Shown one piece after another: positions 51,742 through 61,337 of a DNA stretch of 64,000 nt. The notes below the pieces were generated by a model, which was not told the origin of the DNA, did no database searches, and was given only the letters and a program-made list of their open reading frames with translations. The stretch spans positions 62,001 to 126,000 of the forward strand of contig NZ_JALKCU010000001.1 in assembly GCF_023540835.1 (NCBI RefSeq), in the 5' to 3' direction. Both the position numbers and the translations under genes were made by a program. Each line of letters begins with the position of its first letter. The stretch's first letter is position 1. This stretch comes from Marivivens geojensis (GTDB lineage: Bacteria > Pseudomonadota > Alphaproteobacteria > Rhodobacterales > Rhodobacteraceae).

Positions 51742-52635
51742 TTAGAGTTGGGCCTGACGAACTGCGTAGAGATCATCAAGATACGTTTCGAATTCACCGC
51801 GAAGGTCCGACCGAGCAAGACCAAACGCAACAGTTGCCTGCAAGAAGCCTGCCTTGGAACCGCAGTCAAAGCGTTGGCCTTCGAAACGATAGCCGAAGAC
51901 GTCACGGTTCTGACGCAATTCTTCCGCGATCGCATCGGTCAGCTGCAATTCACCGCCCGCGCCACGATCAATGGTCTCAAGGTTCCGCATCACGTCGGGG
52001 GTCAGAATATAACGGCCAATAACGGCGAGGTTGGACGGCGCATCCTCGGGCTTTGGCTTTTCAACCATGTTCTTGACCGAAACGACCGACCCCATGTCAG
52101 CTTTGACATCCAAAAGACCGTAGGACGACGCTTTCTCCTGCGGGACTTCCATCGCGGCAACCATGCAGCCGCCCGTTTCCTCATAGGCTTCGACCATCTG
52201 CTTCAAACATGGTTTATCAGCCGCGATCACGTCGTCAGGCAGCATCACCGCAAAAGGTTCATCGCCAATCAAACGACGGGCACACCATACCGCGTGGCCC
52301 AAACCCAAAGCACGGTGCTGACGAATATACGCAATCGCGCCGCTCTCCATGTAGGTGCTCTTCAAAACGTCGAGCAGTTCATGTTTGCCCTTCGCTTCGA
52401 GGTCAGTTTCCAGCTCCACCGAGCGGTCAAAATAATCTTCGAGCGCCGATTTCCCCTTGGACGTCACAAAGATAAAATCGGTAATCCCTGCCTCGCGGGC
52501 CTCATCAATCGCGTATTGGATCAATGGGCGATCCACGAGAGTCATAATTTCTTTGGGGACCGATTTGGTTGCGGGCAAAAACCGTGTTCCGAGACCAGCA
52601 ACCGGGAAAATCGCTTTGGTTACTTTTCTGCTCAT
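51742..52635 (-). CDS. galU: UTP-glucose-1-phosphate uridylyltransferase
   Basis: A 297-residue nucleotidyltransferase, with AIFPVAGLGTRFLPATKSVPKEIM and later MLPDDVIAADKPCLKQM, and FIFVTSKGKSALEDYFDRS. It makes UDP-glucose. The start MSRKVTKAIF is at 52635; an ATG four codons upstream (52647) is also possible. Confidence 0.94.
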   Translation of the reverse strand: MSRKVTKAIFPVAGLGTRFLPATKSVPKEIMTLVDRPLIQYAIDEAREAGITDFIFVTSKGKSALEDYFDRSVELETDLEAKGKHELLDVLKSTYMESGAIAYIRQHRALGLGHAVWCARRLIGDEPFAVMLPDDVIAADKPCLKQMVEAYEETGGCMVAAMEVPQEKASSYGLLDVKADMGSVVSVKNMVEKPKPEDAPSNLAVIGRYILTPDVMRNLETIDRGAGGELQLTDAIAEELRQNRDVFGYRFEGQRFDCGSKAGFLQATVAFGLARSDLRGEFETYLDDLYAVRQAQL

Positions 52636-52760
52636 GTCGTACTCCAATTAACTTGGCTAAATTTTTTCAAATGCCGCCTATCACAACAAAAATGCCGTTC
52701 AAATCGCCTTATTCACAATAAGTAACAGTATCGACAAGCTCGGCACCTTTCAGCCCAACG

Positions 52761-53999
52761 CTACGGAAATTTGTCTCTAATCCCAGCCAACCGGCTCATT
52801 TCATGTGCGGTTCGTGACTTTTTTGTCCACAGACGGAACACGGGGTCCGACCGGTCAGAGCGACCAAACAATCCTCCGCGTTGCAACCAAATTCCGTCTT
52901 CTTGGAACCGGACGTGATGGAATAGAGCCGTTAGGCTGTAGCGGAACACGGTCACACGGTAGCCTTCTTCACGGGCCATTCGAGCAGCAGCCTTGACCCT
53001 CGACCATGAATACCAGCGCCCAACCAACGCCATGTGCCCTGCGTCAATGACGTCTTTTTCAAACTTCAAGAACGGCTCTTTAGACGGGGAAATAGGTGCA
53101 AGAGGAACGATATTCGCGGTTTCGCCCTCAAGCAGACCTTGGACCATAGTCGCCATGAGCACTGACACATCCTTCGGCTCAATCCGCCCTGCGATCATAT
53201 GCTCAATCAACCGCCGACGTTGGGCTTTGACTTCGGAGTCGATTACCGGACCGTGTTTTGTCTCGGGCAAATGCTTGCGCAGATAAATCTTCAAGCTCCG
53301 ACCGATTGGGAAAAGCGTTGTCGGCGCACGATCCTGACGGCGCTTATCACTGGCTGCGAAGCCATGATGAACCTGAGCCCGCGGGACAATCGCTGTTGTC
53401 ATTTCCAATCCAGCCAGACGCATATTCAGGTCTGTTTCATCCAGATAGAACTGAAACGCAGGATCAAAACCACCTAACTTGCAAAGCAGATCACGATCAA
53501 AGGCCATATTCGTGCCTTCGGTTTTGATGCCTTGCTGTGCAGAGCCCTCAACACAAATCGGATCATCACTGTCGAGGAGCAGTTCTTCGGTCCAGCCGTT
53601 AGGCCGGACGTCACGGGCCCTCCATTGAAAAGAGATGCCATTGCGACCCCTTACATAGCCGCCTGCCGCAACGGCCTGACGGCTTGCAATTGGCCCGACG
53701 AGATGATCGAGCCACGTTGGCTCTGGGATCGCGTCGTCATCGATAAACGCGACAACACTGCCTGCCGCCACCTCAAGCCCTGCATTGCGCGCTGCGGCAA
53801 TGTTGGCCTCATCGAACGGGATCAATTTGATGCACTTGGCAATGCCGCCCGCAGCCATCTCTTCGCAGCCGCGTTGATCCGCGACCACAATGATTTCGAA
53901 GTTCGGGTGCAATAGCTGCATCAGCCCCTTCACGCACCGCCGCAAATGCTGCGGGCGGTCGCGGCTGACGACAATTACGCTGACAGGAGCCGCGCTCAC
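52761..53999 (-). CDS. Glycosyltransferase family 2
   Basis: A 412-residue GT-A enzyme with GTG start, overlapping the kdsB stop by 4 bp. PVSVIVVSRDRPQHLRRCVKGL, NIAAARNAGLEVAAGSVVAFIDDDAIPEPTWL (DDD metal site, about 90-92) and FYLDETDLNMRL define the family. The C-terminal 200 residues are not recognised. Role in surface glycan assembly is likely. Confidence 0.85.
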   Translation of the reverse strand: MSAAPVSVIVVSRDRPQHLRRCVKGLMQLLHPNFEIIVVADQRGCEEMAAGGIAKCIKLIPFDEANIAAARNAGLEVAAGSVVAFIDDDAIPEPTWLDHLVGPIASRQAVAAGGYVRGRNGISFQWRARDVRPNGWTEELLLDSDDPICVEGSAQQGIKTEGTNMAFDRDLLCKLGGFDPAFQFYLDETDLNMRLAGLEMTTAIVPRAQVHHGFAASDKRRQDRAPTTLFPIGRSLKIYLRKHLPETKHGPVIDSEVKAQRRRLIEHMIAGRIEPKDVSVLMATMVQGLLEGETANIVPLAPISPSKEPFLKFEKDVIDAGHMALVGRWYSWSRVKAAARMAREEGYRVTVFRYSLTALFHHVRFQEDGIWLQRGGLFGRSDRSDPVFRLWTKKSRTAHEMSRLAGIRDKFP

Positions 54000-54796
54000 G
54001 CCGCTCCCATTTTCTTAAGCATTGCTTCGATACGCGGTACGTCTTCGGGGTTGTTCAGCTCCCAGAATTGGCGACCACGACCTTCGACCTCAACGCAGAG
54101 AACATGCACACCACGCTCAAGGAAACGAAGCTGCTCAAGCCCTTCCAGTTTTTCCAATGGGCCAGCAGCCCAGCGAGGGTAGGCCGCCAAAGCAGAGGGA
54201 CGGTAAGCATAAACGCCAACGTGGTGAAAAACGGGTGTTTCTTCGTTATCAGAGTAGGTTTTGCCCGTATAAGGAATGACCTCTTTGCTGAAATAGAGCG
54301 CGTTATAGTCGATGCCGAACACAGCAGTCGTGCCACCCACGCGCCCAGCGCGGCGATCTTCAAGGAACCCGTTAAGGGCTTCACCTTCAGTCCGCAGAAC
54401 AGGTGTCGCAACTTCGGCAACGGGGCTCGCCTTAAGGCCCTTGATCAATTCTTCGACGAACCAATGCGGGGTCAGCGGCGCGTCACCCTGAAGGTTCACA
54501 ACAACATCGTAACCGCCGCCCAGTTTATCAAACGCTTCCGCGCAGCGCTCTGTGCCGTTTTGGCAGGACTCTGAGGTCATAACGACCTCGGCACCGAATG
54601 CTTCCGCAGCCTCGCGGATACGATCGTCATCTGTTGCAACGACAACTTTATCCACGCCCTGAACCATCATCGCGGCTTCCCAGCTGCGCTTGATGAGGCT
54701 TTTTGCTTCGCCCGTTGCGCCCTTTAGCTCAACGAGCGGCTTCCCCGGGTAGCGAGTAGACGCAAAACGTGCTGGAATTACGATGAGTGTGGACAC
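53996..54796 (-). CDS. kdsB: CMP-Kdo synthetase
   Basis: A 266-residue enzyme: LIVIPARFASTRYPGKPLVEL at the N-terminus, VVVATDD, VVNLQGDAPL and HVGVYAYR. It activates Kdo with CTP for lipopolysaccharide or capsule. GTG start one base before the CysQ stop. Length is typical or slightly longer than usual (about 250). Confidence 0.92.
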   Translation of the reverse strand: MSTLIVIPARFASTRYPGKPLVELKGATGEAKSLIKRSWEAAMMVQGVDKVVVATDDDRIREAAEAFGAEVVMTSESCQNGTERCAEAFDKLGGGYDVVVNLQGDAPLTPHWFVEELIKGLKASPVAEVATPVLRTEGEALNGFLEDRRAGRVGGTTAVFGIDYNALYFSKEVIPYTGKTYSDNEETPVFHHVGVYAYRPSALAAYPRWAAGPLEKLEGLEQLRFLERGVHVLCVEVEGRGRQFWELNNPEDVPRIEAMLKKMGAA

Positions 54797-55594
54797 TTAA
54801 GCCTCCTTGAGATCAACGCCCGGCGCATAGGCGATAAAGAACGGGTTCGCGAAGCCCTCTTTGCCATAGCGAAGCGGCTGATGGTTGTCGAAACGCACAA
54901 CGTCACCACCTGCTCCGACCAAGACAGCGTGTCCAGCCGCCGTATCCCACTCCATCGTGCGGCCAACGCGCGGATAGAGGTCGGCCTCACCCGTGGCGAC
55001 AAGACAGAACTTCAACGACGAGCCTGCGGATTTCAAATCTTTGGATTTGTATTTGGCCAAATAGTCATCCGTTGCCTGATCGCGATGCGATTTCGAAGCG
55101 ACTACGAACAGCGCCTCATTATCGGGTTTCGACACACGAATAGGCTTCAGTTCGCCAACGATCTCCTTGTCGAACGGACCGATTTCTTCGACCGCGTTAC
55201 CGCCGGCATCGGTGTAGAACAGGCGTTCTTTTGCTGGCGCATAGACGATACCGCGCACAGGCGATCCATCCAGAACATAGGCAATGTTCACAGTGAAATC
55301 ACCGCGGCGGTTGATGAATTCTTTGGTCCCGTCGAGTGGATCAACGATCAAAAACGTTGAAACATCTTGGCCGTGGCTGTCCGCTTGCTCTTCGGTGACA
55401 AGGGCCACATCCGGGAACGCAGCACGCAATCCAGCCGAGATGATCGCGTCGGCTGCCTCGTCCGCCTCGGTCACTGGGCTCTCGTCACTCTTGGTCTTAA
55501 TTTCAAAGTCAGGGCTGTTGTACACTTCCATGATCTTTTCTCCTGCTTCGAGCGAGAGTTGACGCATCACGGTGACGAGTTTTTCTAAATTCAT
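54797..55594 (-). CDS. cysQ: 3'(2'),5'-bisphosphate nucleotidase CysQ
   Basis: A 265-residue inositol-monophosphatase-fold enzyme. Metal motifs are VTEEQAD (about 66-72), FLIVDPLDGTKEFINRRGDF (about 81-100) and EWDTAAGHAVL near 213. CysQ removes the 3'-phosphate of PAP, the by-product of sulfotransferases. This fits the sulfotransferase encoded 8 kb downstream in the same polysaccharide region. RBS caggag precedes the ATG. Confidence 0.9.
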   Translation of the reverse strand: MNLEKLVTVMRQLSLEAGEKIMEVYNSPDFEIKTKSDESPVTEADEAADAIISAGLRAAFPDVALVTEEQADSHGQDVSTFLIVDPLDGTKEFINRRGDFTVNIAYVLDGSPVRGIVYAPAKERLFYTDAGGNAVEEIGPFDKEIVGELKPIRVSKPDNEALFVVASKSHRDQATDDYLAKYKSKDLKSAGSSLKFCLVATGEADLYPRVGRTMEWDTAAGHAVLVGAGGDVVRFDNHQPLRYGKEGFANPFFIAYAPGVDLKEA

Positions 55595-55735
55595 TAAATT
55601 CTCCTGACGGACTGCCCGTATTTACCATAAAATTGATCGGCAAAGTCGTGCCTCTTATGGTAGAGGCTTAAGAGAACGGCAAGAAATTCGTTGATATTCG
55701 GGCGCAAGACCCGGCCAGTCACAGGCAAGTTTAAG

Positions 55736-56557
55736 ATGTTCCAAGTCAAGCAACCGCGCACAATGCTGGGGTCCTTCGGGTCCATGCTGGAACTCATCTT
55801 CCACTCGACTGTACGCGAAATTCGTAAAAGCCACCGCAACGCAATCGTCGGCCTGTTGATGAACATGGTGCAGGCGCTCGTTTTTGTTGGCGCATTTTAC
55901 CTAATGTTCCAACTCTTGGGGATGCGCCGCAGTCAAATCCGAGGCGATTTTCTTCTCTACATCATGTCTGGGGTGTTTCTATTTCTCACCCACACCAAAG
56001 CAATGGGGGCCGTTTACGGATCTGGCGGATCGACCTCAGCGATGCTCAAACACGCGCCGTTGAATTCGCTGATTTTGATCGCGTCGGCCGCATTGGGTGC
56101 ACTTTACACGCAGATCCTCTCACTCCTGACGATCCTGTATCTCTACCATGTGATCGGTAACCCGATCTCGATCGATAATCCCGTCGGCGCGATGGCAATG
56201 TTGTTACTCGCTTGGTTCTCAGGTGTAGCAATCGGCGTGATTTTTCTGTCGGTCAAACCATGGTTTCCCGAGTTCACAGGCATTGCGCAGCAGATTTACG
56301 CACGCATGAACATGATCGCCTCTGGCAAGATGTTCGTCGCAAACGCAACGCCGAGCTACATCCTCGCCATGTTTGACTGGAACCCGTTGTTCCACTGCAT
56401 CGATCAGGAACGCGGCTTTGTTTTCGTGAATTATTACCCGCACCACAGCAATTATGTTTATCCGATCATCGTCAGCGTGGTGTGCATCACAATCGGCCTC
56501 ATGGCCGAATTCTTCACCCGCAAATACGCTTCTGAAAGCTGGAGCGCCGCTCGGTAA
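55736..56557 (+). CDS. ABC-2 polysaccharide export permease (KpsM-like)
   Basis: A 273-residue membrane protein with about six helices (around residues 40-60, 72-92, 115-140, 145-165, 170-190, 240-262). It fits the KpsM/Wzm group that exports capsule or O-antigen. No partner ATPase (KpsT) lies next to it. The start at 55736 follows a weak RBS; a TTG 15 codons upstream (55691) is open. Confidence 0.82.
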   Translation: MFQVKQPRTMLGSFGSMLELIFHSTVREIRKSHRNAIVGLLMNMVQALVFVGAFYLMFQLLGMRRSQIRGDFLLYIMSGVFLFLTHTKAMGAVYGSGGSTSAMLKHAPLNSLILIASAALGALYTQILSLLTILYLYHVIGNPISIDNPVGAMAMLLLAWFSGVAIGVIFLSVKPWFPEFTGIAQQIYARMNMIASGKMFVANATPSYILAMFDWNPLFHCIDQERGFVFVNYYPHHSNYVYPIIVSVVCITIGLMAEFFTRKYASESWSAAR

Positions 56558-57175
56558 TCACGTCACCACTCGCAAGGTGACATTGATCCGACCACCGTTG
56601 GTCAAGAGCGTCGATGTGTTCGGCTTCACCCGATCAATGCCGTGATACAGAAGGCGCGCTGGCCCTCCGAGGACACAAACATCCCCGCTTTCCAGCCAAA
56701 TACTCTCGGTCGAACCACCGCGTGTTTCGTTTCCTATTCGGAACAATGCAGAGTCTCCCAGAGAAATCGAAACCACAGGAGCACCGAAATCCTTTTCATC
56801 CCGATCCTGATGCAAACCCATTTTTGCTGTCGAGGAATAGTAGTTGATCAGACAACTTTCAGGACTTCGCTCTGACCGAGAGACTGCATTCCAAACGGCA
56901 AGAACCGATTGCGGAATCTCAGGCCATGCGACACCTGAGGGGTGCTGCGGTTCGTAACGATAACCTTTTGCGTCAGACACCCAACCGAATCGACCTGCGG
57001 ATGTCATCTTCACGCTCATGGACTGCCCGCTAGCCGTTTTCGGCGTGAAGAACGGAGCCACTTGCGCGACCAACCGCAAATCATCAACCATCGCGGACTG
57101 CTCAGCTTTCGATAATAGCCCCTTGAACACATTCACACCCCGAACAATCAGGGTTGGTTCTAGTCGATCCCGCAT
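56558..57175 (-). CDS. alkB: AlkB-like 2-oxoglutarate/Fe(II) dioxygenase
   Basis: A 205-residue dealkylation repair enzyme. The iron site is HQDRDE (His-x-Asp) with a distal His in LLYHGIDRV; the oxoglutarate arginines are in the C-terminal NGGRINVTLRVV. NYYSSTAKMGLHQDRDE is family-typical. It repairs 1-methyladenine and 3-methylcytosine by oxidation. Start MRDRLEPTLI is a choice; ATG 57205 or TTG 57244 are also open. Confidence 0.9.
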   Translation of the reverse strand: MRDRLEPTLIVRGVNVFKGLLSKAEQSAMVDDLRLVAQVAPFFTPKTASGQSMSVKMTSAGRFGWVSDAKGYRYEPQHPSGVAWPEIPQSVLAVWNAVSRSERSPESCLINYYSSTAKMGLHQDRDEKDFGAPVVSISLGDSALFRIGNETRGGSTESIWLESGDVCVLGGPARLLYHGIDRVKPNTSTLLTNGGRINVTLRVVT

Positions 57176-57223
57176 ATCTTTGTTGCCCAAGTTGTTTTTT
57201 ACCATCTTTGCGGCCCTGCCCCC

Positions 57224-57252
57224 GTTGCAGGCGGCAATTGTCAACCTTATAT
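57224..57252 (+). promoter_or_regulatory. RpoH-type heat-shock promoter of dnaK
   Basis: GTTG at 57224-57227, an 18-bp spacer and CTTATAT at 57246-57252. This fits the alphaproteobacterial RpoH consensus (CTTG, 17-18 bp, CYTATNT) with one change at the first base. It lies about 115 bp before the dnaK ATG. Confidence 0.7.
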
Positions 57253-57366
57253 ACCCGTTGATCCACGGTTCGGACCACTTTCCGAGCCAGATTTAACTCC
57301 AGATGGTTCAGGTGCCGTTCACCGGGCCTGGGCAGCTCAAACCGCCTAAGAAGAGGGATTTGAAAA

Positions 57367-59268
57367 ATGGGAAAAGTCATTGGTATTGACCTTGGTACCA
57401 CGAACTCCTGCGTAGCCATCCTTGATGGTTCCAAACCGCGCGTCATCGAAAACGCTGAAGGCGCACGCACAACGCCGTCGATCGTCGGTTTCACCGAAGA
57501 CGAGCGCCTTGTTGGTCAGCCGGCAAAACGCCAGGCCGTCACCAACCCTGACAACACCGTTTTCGCTGTTAAGCGTCTTATCGGTCGTCGCACCACCGAC
57601 GCTGAAGTCGAAAAAGACAAGAAGCTCGTCCCCTACGCAATCGTAGACGGCGGCAACGGCGACGCATGGGTTGAGATTCGTGGCGAGAAATATTCGCCTA
57701 GCCAAGTTTCGGCTTTCATCCTGCAAAAGATGAAAGAAACCGCTGAGTCCTACCTAGGCGAAGACGTGACCCAAGCGGTTATCACCGTTCCGGCATACTT
57801 TAACGACGCTCAACGTCAGGCAACCAAAGACGCCGGCAAAATCGCTGGCCTCGAAGTTCTGCGTATCATCAACGAACCGACCGCTGCGGCTCTCGCCTAC
57901 GGTCTGGACAAAGATGAAACCAAAACCATCGCTGTATATGACCTTGGCGGCGGTACATTCGACGTTACCATCCTCGAAATCGACGATGGTCTGTTCGAAG
58001 TAAAATCGACCAACGGCGACACCTTCCTAGGTGGTGAAGACTTTGACATGCGCATCGTCAACTACCTCGCTGACGAGTTCAAAAAAGAGCACGGCGTTGA
58101 TCTGACCTCTGACAAAATGGCTCTCCAGCGTCTGAAAGAAGCCGCTGAAAAAGCCAAAATCGAACTGTCGTCGTCGCAGCAGACCGAAATCAACCAGCCG
58201 TTCATCTCGATGGGTTCGAACGGTCAGCCGCTGCACATGGTCATGAAACTGACCCGCGCAAAGCTGGAAAGCCTTGTCGCTGATCTGATCAAAAACTCGA
58301 TCAAACCGTGTCAGGCAGCTCTCAAGGACGCTGGTCTCACCACATCCGACATCGACGAAGTCGTTCTGGTTGGTGGTATGACCCGCATGCCGAAAGTTAT
58401 CGAAGAAGTAACGAAATTCTTCGGTAAAGAGCCGCACAAAGGTGTGAACCCAGACGAAGTTGTTGCGATGGGCGCTGCTATTCAGGCAGGCGTTTTGCAG
58501 GGCGACCTGAAGGACCTCGTTCTTCTGGACGTCACCCCGCTGTCGCTGGGCATCGAAACGCTGGGTGGCGTGTTCACCCGTCTGATCGACCGCAACACGA
58601 CAATCCCGACCAAGAAATCCCAAGTCTTCTCGACCGCAGAAGACAACCAGAACGCTGTGACCATTCGTGTGTTCCAGGGTGAACGCGAGATGGCTGCCGA
58701 CAACAAAATGCTCGGTCAGTTCAATCTCGAAAACATCCCGCCGGCACCGCGCGGCATGCCGCAGATCGAAGTGACCTTCGACATCGACGCAAACGGTATC
58801 GTATCCGTGGGCGCGAAAGACAAAGGCACAGGCAAAGAACAGCAGATTACAATCCAGGCCTCTGGCGGTCTGTCGGACGAAGACATCGAAAAGATGGTCA
58901 AGGACGCAGAAGAAAACGCAGAAGCCGATAAGAAGCGTAAAGAGCTGGTCGAAGCGAAAAACCAGGCTGAAAGCCTCGTTCACGCAACCGAGAAATCGAT
59001 CGAAGAGCACGGCGACAAGGTTGACCCGTCGACCATCGAAGCAATCGAACTGGCAGTCGCTGCCCTCAAGGATGAACTTGAAGGTGATGACGCTGGCAAG
59101 ATCAAGTCGGGCATCCAGAACGTAACCGAAGCGTCCATGCGCCTTGGTGAAGCCATCTACAAAGCATCCCAAGACGGTGGCGACTCTGATGCTGCTGACA
59201 ACGATGGTGCAGATGACGACATCCTCGACGCTGACTTCGAGGACCTTGGCGAAGACAAGCGCGGCTAA
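57367..59268 (+). CDS. dnaK: Chaperone DnaK (Hsp70)
   Basis: A 633-residue Hsp70. [16 protein letters not shown] at the N-terminus, [34 protein letters not shown] and [13 protein letters not shown] are all present. The substrate domain includes [20 protein letters not shown]. The lid ends DADFEDL. It folds and protects proteins with DnaJ and GrpE. A heat-shock promoter and a hairpin before dnaJ set its expression. Confidence 0.98.
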   Translation: MGKVIGIDLGTTNSCVAILDGSKPRVIENAEGARTTPSIVGFTEDERLVGQPAKRQAVTNPDNTVFAVKRLIGRRTTDAEVEKDKKLVPYAIVDGGNGDAWVEIRGEKYSPSQVSAFILQKMKETAESYLGEDVTQAVITVPAYFNDAQRQATKDAGKIAGLEVLRIINEPTAAALAYGLDKDETKTIAVYDLGGGTFDVTILEIDDGLFEVKSTNGDTFLGGEDFDMRIVNYLADEFKKEHGVDLTSDKMALQRLKEAAEKAKIELSSSQQTEINQPFISMGSNGQPLHMVMKLTRAKLESLVADLIKNSIKPCQAALKDAGLTTSDIDEVVLVGGMTRMPKVIEEVTKFFGKEPHKGVNPDEVVAMGAAIQAGVLQGDLKDLVLLDVTPLSLGIETLGGVFTRLIDRNTTIPTKKSQVFSTAEDNQNAVTIRVFQGEREMAADNKMLGQFNLENIPPAPRGMPQIEVTFDIDANGIVSVGAKDKGTGKEQQITIQASGGLSDEDIEKMVKDAEENAEADKKRKELVEAKNQAESLVHATEKSIEEHGDKVDPSTIEAIELAVAALKDELEGDDAGKIKSGIQNVTEASMRLGEAIYKASQDGGDSDAADNDGADDDILDADFEDLGEDKRG

Positions 59269-59290
59269 TCATAGCCCTGCTGTGAATAGG

Positions 59291-59323
59291 CCGGCCCAGA
59301 CTGACTGGGCCGGTTTGTTCCTT
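59291..59323 (+). terminator. Terminator or attenuator between dnaK and dnaJ
   Basis: A 9-bp perfect stem CCGGCCCAG / CTGGGCCGG (59291-59299 and 59305-59313) with T-rich tail TTTGTTCCTTT. Partial read-through would give less DnaJ than DnaK. Confidence 0.75.
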
Positions 59324-59340
59324 TCCCAAAGGGGGAACGC

Positions 59341-60483
59341 ATGTCAAAACGCGATTATTACGAAGTATTAGGTGTATCCAAAGGCGCGACCGCGGAAGAG
59401 CTTAAGAAGGCCTACCGCACGAAAGCCAAAGAGCTGCACCCAGACCGTAACTCTGACAATCCGGACGCAGAATCCCAGTTCAAAGAAGTGAACGAGGCTT
59501 ATGACGTCTTGAAAGACGCCAACAAAAAAGCAGCCTATGACCGTTATGGCCATGCTGCGTTTGATGGTGGCATGGGTGGCGGACCACGTGGTGGCCATGG
59601 GCACGGCGACTTTGCCTCTGCCTTCTCTGATGTTTTCGACGATCTGTTTGGCGACTTCATGGGTGGTGGCCGTCAGGGTGGTGGTCGGTCTCGGGCACAA
59701 CGCGGAAACGATCTACGCTACAACCTGCGCATCACTCTCGAAGAGGCCTTTGGTGGCCTTCAAAAGACGATCAATATCCCTGCATCAAGCCAGTGTGGTT
59801 CGTGTAACGGAACGGGTGCCGAGGGCGGCAGCGAACCCATCACTTGTCCGACCTGTTCGGGCATGGGCAAAGTTCGCGCTCAACAGGGTTTCTTTACCGT
59901 CGAACGAACCTGTCCGACCTGTAACGGTATGGGTCAGACGATCAAGAACCCGTGCAAATCCTGCCACGGTGCAGGCCGTGTTGAAAAAGAAAAAGCACTG
60001 TCGGTCAACATCCCGGCAGGCGTTGAAACTGGTACTCGCATCCGCCTTGCTGGCGAAGGCGAAGCCGGTCTACGCGGTGGCCCATCGGGCGACCTGTACA
60101 TCTTTATCGAAGTGGCAGAGCACGAGCTCTTTGAACGCGAGGGGACATCCCTGTTCTGCCGCGTTCCCGTGTCGATGGTTGATGCGGCGCTGGGCGGTGA
60201 AGTTGAGGTGCCAACAATCGAAGGCGGACGTAGCCGAGTTAAGATCCCTGAAGGTAGCCAATCTGGTCGCCAGATGCGTCTTCGCGGTAAAGGTATGCCC
60301 GCTCTGCGCGGCGGCTCGACCGGCGATATGCTGATTGAGCTGGTCGTCGAGACACCTGTGAAACTGACGTCCAAGCAAAAGGAACTCCTCCACGAGTTCC
60401 AAGAGCTAAGCACAGAGAACAACCCACATTCGTCGAAATTCTTCTCGGCGGTGAAAGGGTTCTGGGACTCGATGAAAGGCTAA
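59341..60483 (+). CDS. dnaJ: Chaperone DnaJ
   Basis: A 380-residue type I J protein. The J domain has HPDRN (about 33-37). A Gly-rich stretch follows (about 78-115). The zinc region has four C-x-x-C-x-G-x-G repeats: [24 protein letters not shown] and CKSCHGAG. It stimulates DnaK ATPase and delivers clients. RBS aagggggaac precedes the ATG. Confidence 0.98.
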   Translation: MSKRDYYEVLGVSKGATAEELKKAYRTKAKELHPDRNSDNPDAESQFKEVNEAYDVLKDANKKAAYDRYGHAAFDGGMGGGPRGGHGHGDFASAFSDVFDDLFGDFMGGGRQGGGRSRAQRGNDLRYNLRITLEEAFGGLQKTINIPASSQCGSCNGTGAEGGSEPITCPTCSGMGKVRAQQGFFTVERTCPTCNGMGQTIKNPCKSCHGAGRVEKEKALSVNIPAGVETGTRIRLAGEGEAGLRGGPSGDLYIFIEVAEHELFEREGTSLFCRVPVSMVDAALGGEVEVPTIEGGRSRVKIPEGSQSGRQMRLRGKGMPALRGGSTGDMLIELVVETPVKLTSKQKELLHEFQELSTENNPHSSKFFSAVKGFWDSMKG

Positions 60484-60505
60484 TCCAGCTATCACCCCAA
60501 CGATC

Positions 60506-60535
60506 AAAGGGCGGCCATCACGGTCGCCCTTTTCG
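60506..60535 (+). terminator. Terminator of dnaJ
   Basis: An 11-bp stem, AAAGGGCGGCC with GGTCGCCCTTT (one G-T pair, loop ATCAC), followed by TCGTTT, 23 bp after dnaJ. Confidence 0.85.
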
Positions 60536-60575
60536 TTTACTCCGCCTTAATCAATCATAGGCGAAGCTCTCGGCC

Positions 60576-61337
60576 ATGACCCAGACCCCGCATATGGCAG
60601 AAGCGCCGCTCCCGTTTTTCGACCTCAGTGATGAGGTTGTTTTACCTGTTAAGACAAAGGGACAGCCATCCTACATCAAGGATCATCGTACCCGCCTTCG
60701 GGAACGGTTCATGATGGGGGGTGCGGCGGCCCTCCCCGACTATGAAATGCTGGAACTCGTGCTCTTTCGCGCCATCCCCCGTCAGGATGTGAAACCTCTG
60801 GCTCATGCGCTGCTGGATCAGTTCGGGGACTTCGGTCGTGTGATCACCGCTCCGACCGCTACCTTAAAAGGGGTCAAGGGCGTAGGCGATGCGGTTGTCG
60901 TTGAACTCAAAATCATCGAGGCCGCCTCCCAAAGGCTCGCACGATCCAAGATCATGCAACGTCAAGTGATCGGCAGTTGGAATGAGGTGCTCGATTACTG
61001 CCACACGGTCATGGCGCATCGGGAAACCGAACAATTCCGAATCCTGTTTCTCGACCGAAAGAACATCCTGATCGCTGATGAAGAGCAGTCCAAAGGCACG
61101 GTCGATCATGTGCCCGTCTATCCCAGAGAAGTCGTCAAACGGTCACTTGAATTGAACGCCTCCGCTTTGATCCTCGTCCACAATCATCCGTCAGGTGACC
61201 CGACCCCATCAGAGGCGGACATAACCATCACGCATCAGATCGCGCATGCGTTAACCGTCATGGGAATCACACTGCATGATCATCTGATCATTGGGAAATC
61301 TCGGGAACTCAGTTTCCGCGCCGAGGGCCTAATCTAG
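60576..61337 (+). CDS. radC: RadC-family JAB-domain protein
   Basis: A 253-residue protein. A helix-hairpin-helix part (GVKGVGDAVVVELKI, about 95-110) precedes the MPN/JAB domain with E and HNHPSGDPTPSEAD near 205-219, which bind zinc. RadC was named for repair but the activity is not settled. It overlaps the convergent gene by 4 bp. Confidence 0.93.
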   Translation: MTQTPHMAEAPLPFFDLSDEVVLPVKTKGQPSYIKDHRTRLRERFMMGGAAALPDYEMLELVLFRAIPRQDVKPLAHALLDQFGDFGRVITAPTATLKGVKGVGDAVVVELKIIEAASQRLARSKIMQRQVIGSWNEVLDYCHTVMAHRETEQFRILFLDRKNILIADEEQSKGTVDHVPVYPREVVKRSLELNASALILVHNHPSGDPTPSEADITITHQIAHALTVMGITLHDHLIIGKSRELSFRAEGLI

